DNA of 64,000 bases from UBA4971 sp029551185 (GTDB lineage: Bacteria; Bacillota; SHA-98; UBA4971): positions 1-64,000 of the forward strand of contig DAOSZN010000006.1 in NCBI GenBank assembly GCA_035593725.1, given 5' to 3'. The notes under the pieces were generated by a model. It made no database searches, was not told where the DNA came from, and worked only from the letters and a program-made list of their open reading frames with translations. Positions 61,322 to 64,000 of the stretch are shown here, one piece after another; positions within the stretch are counted from its first letter, which is position 1, and every line of letters starts with the position of its first letter. The position numbers and the translations under genes were made by a program.

Positions 61322-61350
61322 ATTATAACACACGGTATTATTAACCACAA
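61322..61350 (-). promoter_or_regulatory. Probable promoter of ftsH
   Basis: Minus strand: perfect -10 TATAAT (61322-61327), 17-base spacer, weak -35 TTGTGG (61345-61350) at the end of tilS. A 6-bp hairpin (TGCCTC/GAGGCA) lies in the leader. Confidence 0.5.
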
Positions 61351-62807
61351 CTCTGATACCTGCGCGTAGCTCTGAGGTGAAGGACCTTCCGAGTACCGGG
61401 CGAAAGCTTCGCAAAATCGCTTACACATAACCCGACTACCCAAAGAATCTCCCTTCCCCATATAATAACGGGAATATCATCCCTTATGTTCCTGGATATT
61501 TTCTTGTCAATAAAGACATCTTTCAGCTTCTTACGCCCTTTCATGCCGAGGGGATATAGCCTGTCACCGGGTCTCCTGTTTCTCACAGTAATATTCTCAT
61601 CAATGAGATCCATGTCAAAATATGCTTCGTCTTTACCCATAGATGATATGGTCTCAAACAGGTCAGGCTTGTCTTTCATATTGAATATATCAGCGTCTAT
61701 TGTAATACAAGCCTCAGGGATATCCGTTCTTCCGGGAACTTGCAGCTTATACTCAAAAGGCGGACATGCTTGCGATTTGGCCATTTCCTCCCACTCTATG
61801 ATAATTCGCTCATAGTCGCGTCTCGCCTGAAGTCCGCCCGGCAATGAAATGCAGGATCCCGTCCTTCCTGATCCGGCCAGTTCCAGAACTTTCTCCACAT
61901 GAATGAACTGAAAATCGTCGAGCTCACCGGCAAGACGGCACACAGTCCATCTGATGATTCTCCTCTGAATCGCTGTATGCTGCCGGGATAAAGCAGGAAT
62001 ACTGAGAGCCACATTATAAGGAGAGGAATCTTCCACAATTTGACCCAGTTTTTCACAGACCTTGCGGGAAATGTAGTCGTCATCACCCTGCGCCAGCTCT
62101 GCAGTGTTGCACAAGGCCTGAACCACTCTGGGATTGTAGTCTTGCTCGAGCAGAGGAATGAGTTCATGCCTGATCCTGTTCCTGAGATAGACAGGGCTTA
62201 CATTCGATGCGTCTATATAGTATACAAGCTGCTCCTCATCACAATAGGAGCGAATCTCCGAAGAAGTCAAACCAAGCAGAGGACGGATTACAGTAATACC
62301 ACCGCTTGCATCAAGAGGCCTTACCGCAGGTATTCCGCCAAGCCCCCGCATTCCTGCCCCGCGGATAAGCCTAAGAAGAACTGTCTCAGCCTGATCTCCG
62401 GCATGATGTCCCAGAGCTACTCTGGAAGCGCCTATATCTACAGCTGTGCGCAGGTAGAAATCATAACGCGCATCACGGGCTGCAAGCTCTATGGATACTT
62501 TTCTCTCATCAGCGTAATTTCTGACATCCACTTTCCGAACGGTACAACCGAGACCAAGACTTTCAGCAAGGCACTGTACATATCTTGCCTCTTCATTTGC
62601 GGCTTCCCCTCGAAGCATATGGTTTAGATGAGCTACATGAAGTGACATCTCAAACTCATCTCTGAGCGCATATAACCCATGCAAAAGGGCGACTGAATCA
62701 GGCCCTCCGGAGACACCTACGAGAACTTTATCTCCCGGGGTGAGCATATTAAAACGCGTGATAGTCGATCGTATATTACCGATAAACCGATCTTGTCCGG
62801 AATTCAC
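61341..62807 (-). CDS. tilS: tRNA(Ile)-lysidine synthase TilS
   Basis: Modifies C34 of the CAU-anticodon tRNA-Ile to lysidine so that it reads AUA. The PP-loop GVSGGPDSVALLHGL stands near the N-terminus; other typical parts are HVAHLNHMLRGEAANEEARYV, LGHHAGDQAETVLLRLIRGAGMRGLGG and RNRIRHELIPLLEQDYNP. The C-terminal TilS domain (RNRRPGDRLYPLGMKGRKKLKDVFIDKKI) is present. GTG at 62807 has GGGGT six to seven bases upstream; the frame is open to 62864 without a site there. About 488 residues. Follows spoIIE as in Bacillus. Confidence 0.93.
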   Translation of the reverse strand: MNSGQDRFIGNIRSTITRFNMLTPGDKVLVGVSGGPDSVALLHGLYALRDEFEMSLHVAHLNHMLRGEAANEEARYVQCLAESLGLGCTVRKVDVRNYADERKVSIELAARDARYDFYLRTAVDIGASRVALGHHAGDQAETVLLRLIRGAGMRGLGGIPAVRPLDASGGITVIRPLLGLTSSEIRSYCDEEQLVYYIDASNVSPVYLRNRIRHELIPLLEQDYNPRVVQALCNTAELAQGDDDYISRKVCEKLGQIVEDSSPYNVALSIPALSRQHTAIQRRIIRWTVCRLAGELDDFQFIHVEKVLELAGSGRTGSCISLPGGLQARRDYERIIIEWEEMAKSQACPPFEYKLQVPGRTDIPEACITIDADIFNMKDKPDLFETISSMGKDEAYFDMDLIDENITVRNRRPGDRLYPLGMKGRKKLKDVFIDKKISRNIRDDIPVIIWGREILWVVGLCVSDFAKLSPGTRKVLHLRATRRYQSCG

Positions 62808-62899
62808 GCCTCTACCCCGCTTACCGCGAAAACCACAGCCACAATTCTCATAAGTCTTCACCACTTCTTGCGCTGAAGATACCGCTGAATCTTAAGAGT

Positions 62900-62908
62900 A
62901 TTATAGCA
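62900..62908 (-). promoter_or_regulatory. Extended -10 promoter element upstream of tilS
   Basis: Minus strand TGCTATAAT, a complete extended -10 box, between the spoIIE stop and tilS. No convincing -35. Confidence 0.5.
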
Positions 62909-62918
62909 CAAGGCCAAA

Positions 62919-64000
62919 CTACATGGACAAGCTTAGGCCTTTGGGTTGGGACGATACGCAGCCTGAAGAAGACTCCTTTCGGTTGCCTGTCCGAGATCTT
63001 TTCCTATAGACTCGGGCTACAAGAACTGTCATATCATCTGAAGTTCTTTCGCCTGAGTACTGCAAAGCGCGGTTAAGAATCACGCGGGCTATTTCATCCG
63101 GACGCTCCGTGGTGATAGTTGCAATCAGCCTTACTATCCAGTCGTCGGGGGCTTGTACAGGAGCCCCCGAACCGCTGAGGTTTGCTGCAGCATCCATGAC
63201 CCCGTCGCTGACCATAACTATGAGATCCCCGTCGCCTAGTTTCTGTCTTGTTTTTTGGATTTCTATCGCGTCAAATATCCCTGCAGGAAGAGAAGGGGAT
63301 TCAATGACCTTCACCTGTCTTCCTCTTTTGATGAAGCTTGGGGGTGAGCCTGCCTTTATAAACTGAACTTCACCTGTGACCATATCCATTGTGGCCACAT
63401 CCAAAGTAGCAAAGGACTCTCCGGGGGATCTGAGAAGAAGAATGAGATTTGCCGTCTTTACCGCAAACTCATCATCAAAGCCTGCTTCGAGGAGTCTTTC
63501 CAGCATGCTCACTGCAGTGGAGCTTTCTATCGCAGCCCCTCTTCCTGTTCCCATACCGTCACTGACAATAAACACCCCTCGCCCGTCAGGAAGTTCCAGC
63601 ATAGAATGGGCATCGCCTGAAATATCAGCCCCATACTTGGCTGAGACCGCTACCCCGCCTGCAATGCCGTATACTTTCGCCTGGGAAAACACTATCTCAC
63701 ATGTAGGCTGTCCCCCTCTACTCCCACATCTTGCCTTGGACACCTCAAGGTCACGACCAAGGAGCCGGGAAACCAAAGGCCCTATCGCGTTTCTACACTC
63801 CCGTTCCCCGCAACATGCTGCCTTCTTAACAGTAACATCGAGTCTTCCTCTCCGACGAGCCACAACACTGACTTCTGTAATCCCAAGCCCGAGACGGGAC
63901 AGCTCACGCATGATCCTCTGTTCTGAACTGGTCTCCAATTCAACACACGCCCAAACATCTTCGCCCAGGCCGTCCAGGATCTCGGCGATCCCCTGTAACT
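62919..64000 (-). CDS. spoIIE: Stage II sporulation protein E, C-terminal part (5' end outside window)
   Basis: The frame stays open to the window edge, so the membrane-spanning N-terminal part is missing. Visible: a Cys-rich segment (VKKAACCGERECRNAIG, ARCGSRGGQPTCEI) in the regulatory region and a complete PP2C-type phosphatase domain (KYGADISGDAHSMLELPDGRGVFIVSDGMGTGRGAA, then GDGDLIVMVSDGVMDAA and SDDMTVLVARV) with its acidic metal ligands. SpoIIE dephosphorylates SpoIIAA to activate sigma-F in the forespore. The tail after the PP2C domain (RKRSRTGNRKESSSG) is basic. Upstream of tilS and ftsH as in Bacillus. Confidence 0.93.
   Translation of the reverse strand, partial: LQGIAEILDGLGEDVWACVELETSSEQRIMRELSRLGLGITEVSVVARRRGRLDVTVKKAACCGERECRNAIGPLVSRLLGRDLEVSKARCGSRGGQPTCEIVFSQAKVYGIAGGVAVSAKYGADISGDAHSMLELPDGRGVFIVSDGMGTGRGAAIESSTAVSMLERLLEAGFDDEFAVKTANLILLLRSPGESFATLDVATMDMVTGEVQFIKAGSPPSFIKRGRQVKVIESPSLPAGIFDAIEIQKTRQKLGDGDLIVMVSDGVMDAAANLSGSGAPVQAPDDWIVRLIATITTERPDEIARVILNRALQYSGERTSDDMTVLVARVYRKRSRTGNRKESSSGCVSSQPKGLSLSM

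Noticed and set aside
1..64000. Mobile elements, CRISPR arrays, prophage, rRNA
   Set aside because: No transposase, integrase, repeat-spacer pattern or rRNA sequence was seen on either strand.

Overview
The window looks like the chromosome of an endospore-forming, probably anaerobic member of the Bacillota (clostridial side). Evidence: the sporulation genes sigH and spoIIE, the ctsR-mcsA-mcsB-clpC stress operon with a recognisable CtsR operator, strong GGAGG-type ribosome binding sites with many GTG and TTG starts, sigma-A promoters, a nine-gene V/A-type ATPase operon, a B12-dependent ribonucleotide reductase and ThyX. Nearly every gene lies on the minus strand; only a small Cys-containing protein, a LysM/BsuPI protein and a NifU-like protein lie on the plus strand. 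I see no insertion sequence, prophage, CRISPR array or rRNA operon. I cannot name the genus.

Layout. 1-15.5 kb: a tRNA-Thr, then (read right to left) radA, carD, PIN/TRAM, ispDF, a CBS-HutP protein, murA, rlpA, gltX, cysS, mrnC, thyX, rlmB and sigH. This resembles the Bacillus radA-to-sigH region, but disA, cysE and yacP are absent. 15.5-21.5 kb: ctsR operon and ogt. 21.5-29.2 kb: darA, two membrane proteins, a radical SAM enzyme, rho and pyrG. 29.2-33.7 kb: a metal-dependent hydrolase, a membrane protein, argS and an M16 peptidase. 33.7-42.5 kb: V/A-ATPase operon in the E. hirae ntpFIKECGABD order, with a good promoter in front and a good terminator behind. 43-47.4 kb: trxB, a D,D-carboxypeptidase, a thiolase and a secreted protein under a palindromic promoter. 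47.5-56 kb: nrdJ, a giant alpha-2-macroglobulin/VanW fusion and a membrane-anchored AMMECR1 protein, apparently one transcript. 56-64 kb: LysM/BsuPI protein, NifU-like protein, hutU, ftsH, tilS and the 3' part of spoIIE.

How the genes work together: much of the window is housekeeping (translation, isoprenoid and cell-wall precursor synthesis, proteostasis, CTP and dNTP supply). The K subunit of the ATPase carries the residues that bind sodium in the E. hirae rotor, so sodium coupling is predicted. The most unusual parts are the surface pair AMMECR1 plus A2M-VanW, the CBS-HutP fusion that lacks the HutP histidine ligands, MurA with Asp in place of the fosfomycin-target Cys, ArgS with a degenerate HIGH motif, and a 37-bp palindrome that contains a sigma-A -10 box.

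Many starts given here are downstream of the longest open frame. I moved them where a strong ribosome binding site, an ATGA overlap or a promoter decided the matter.
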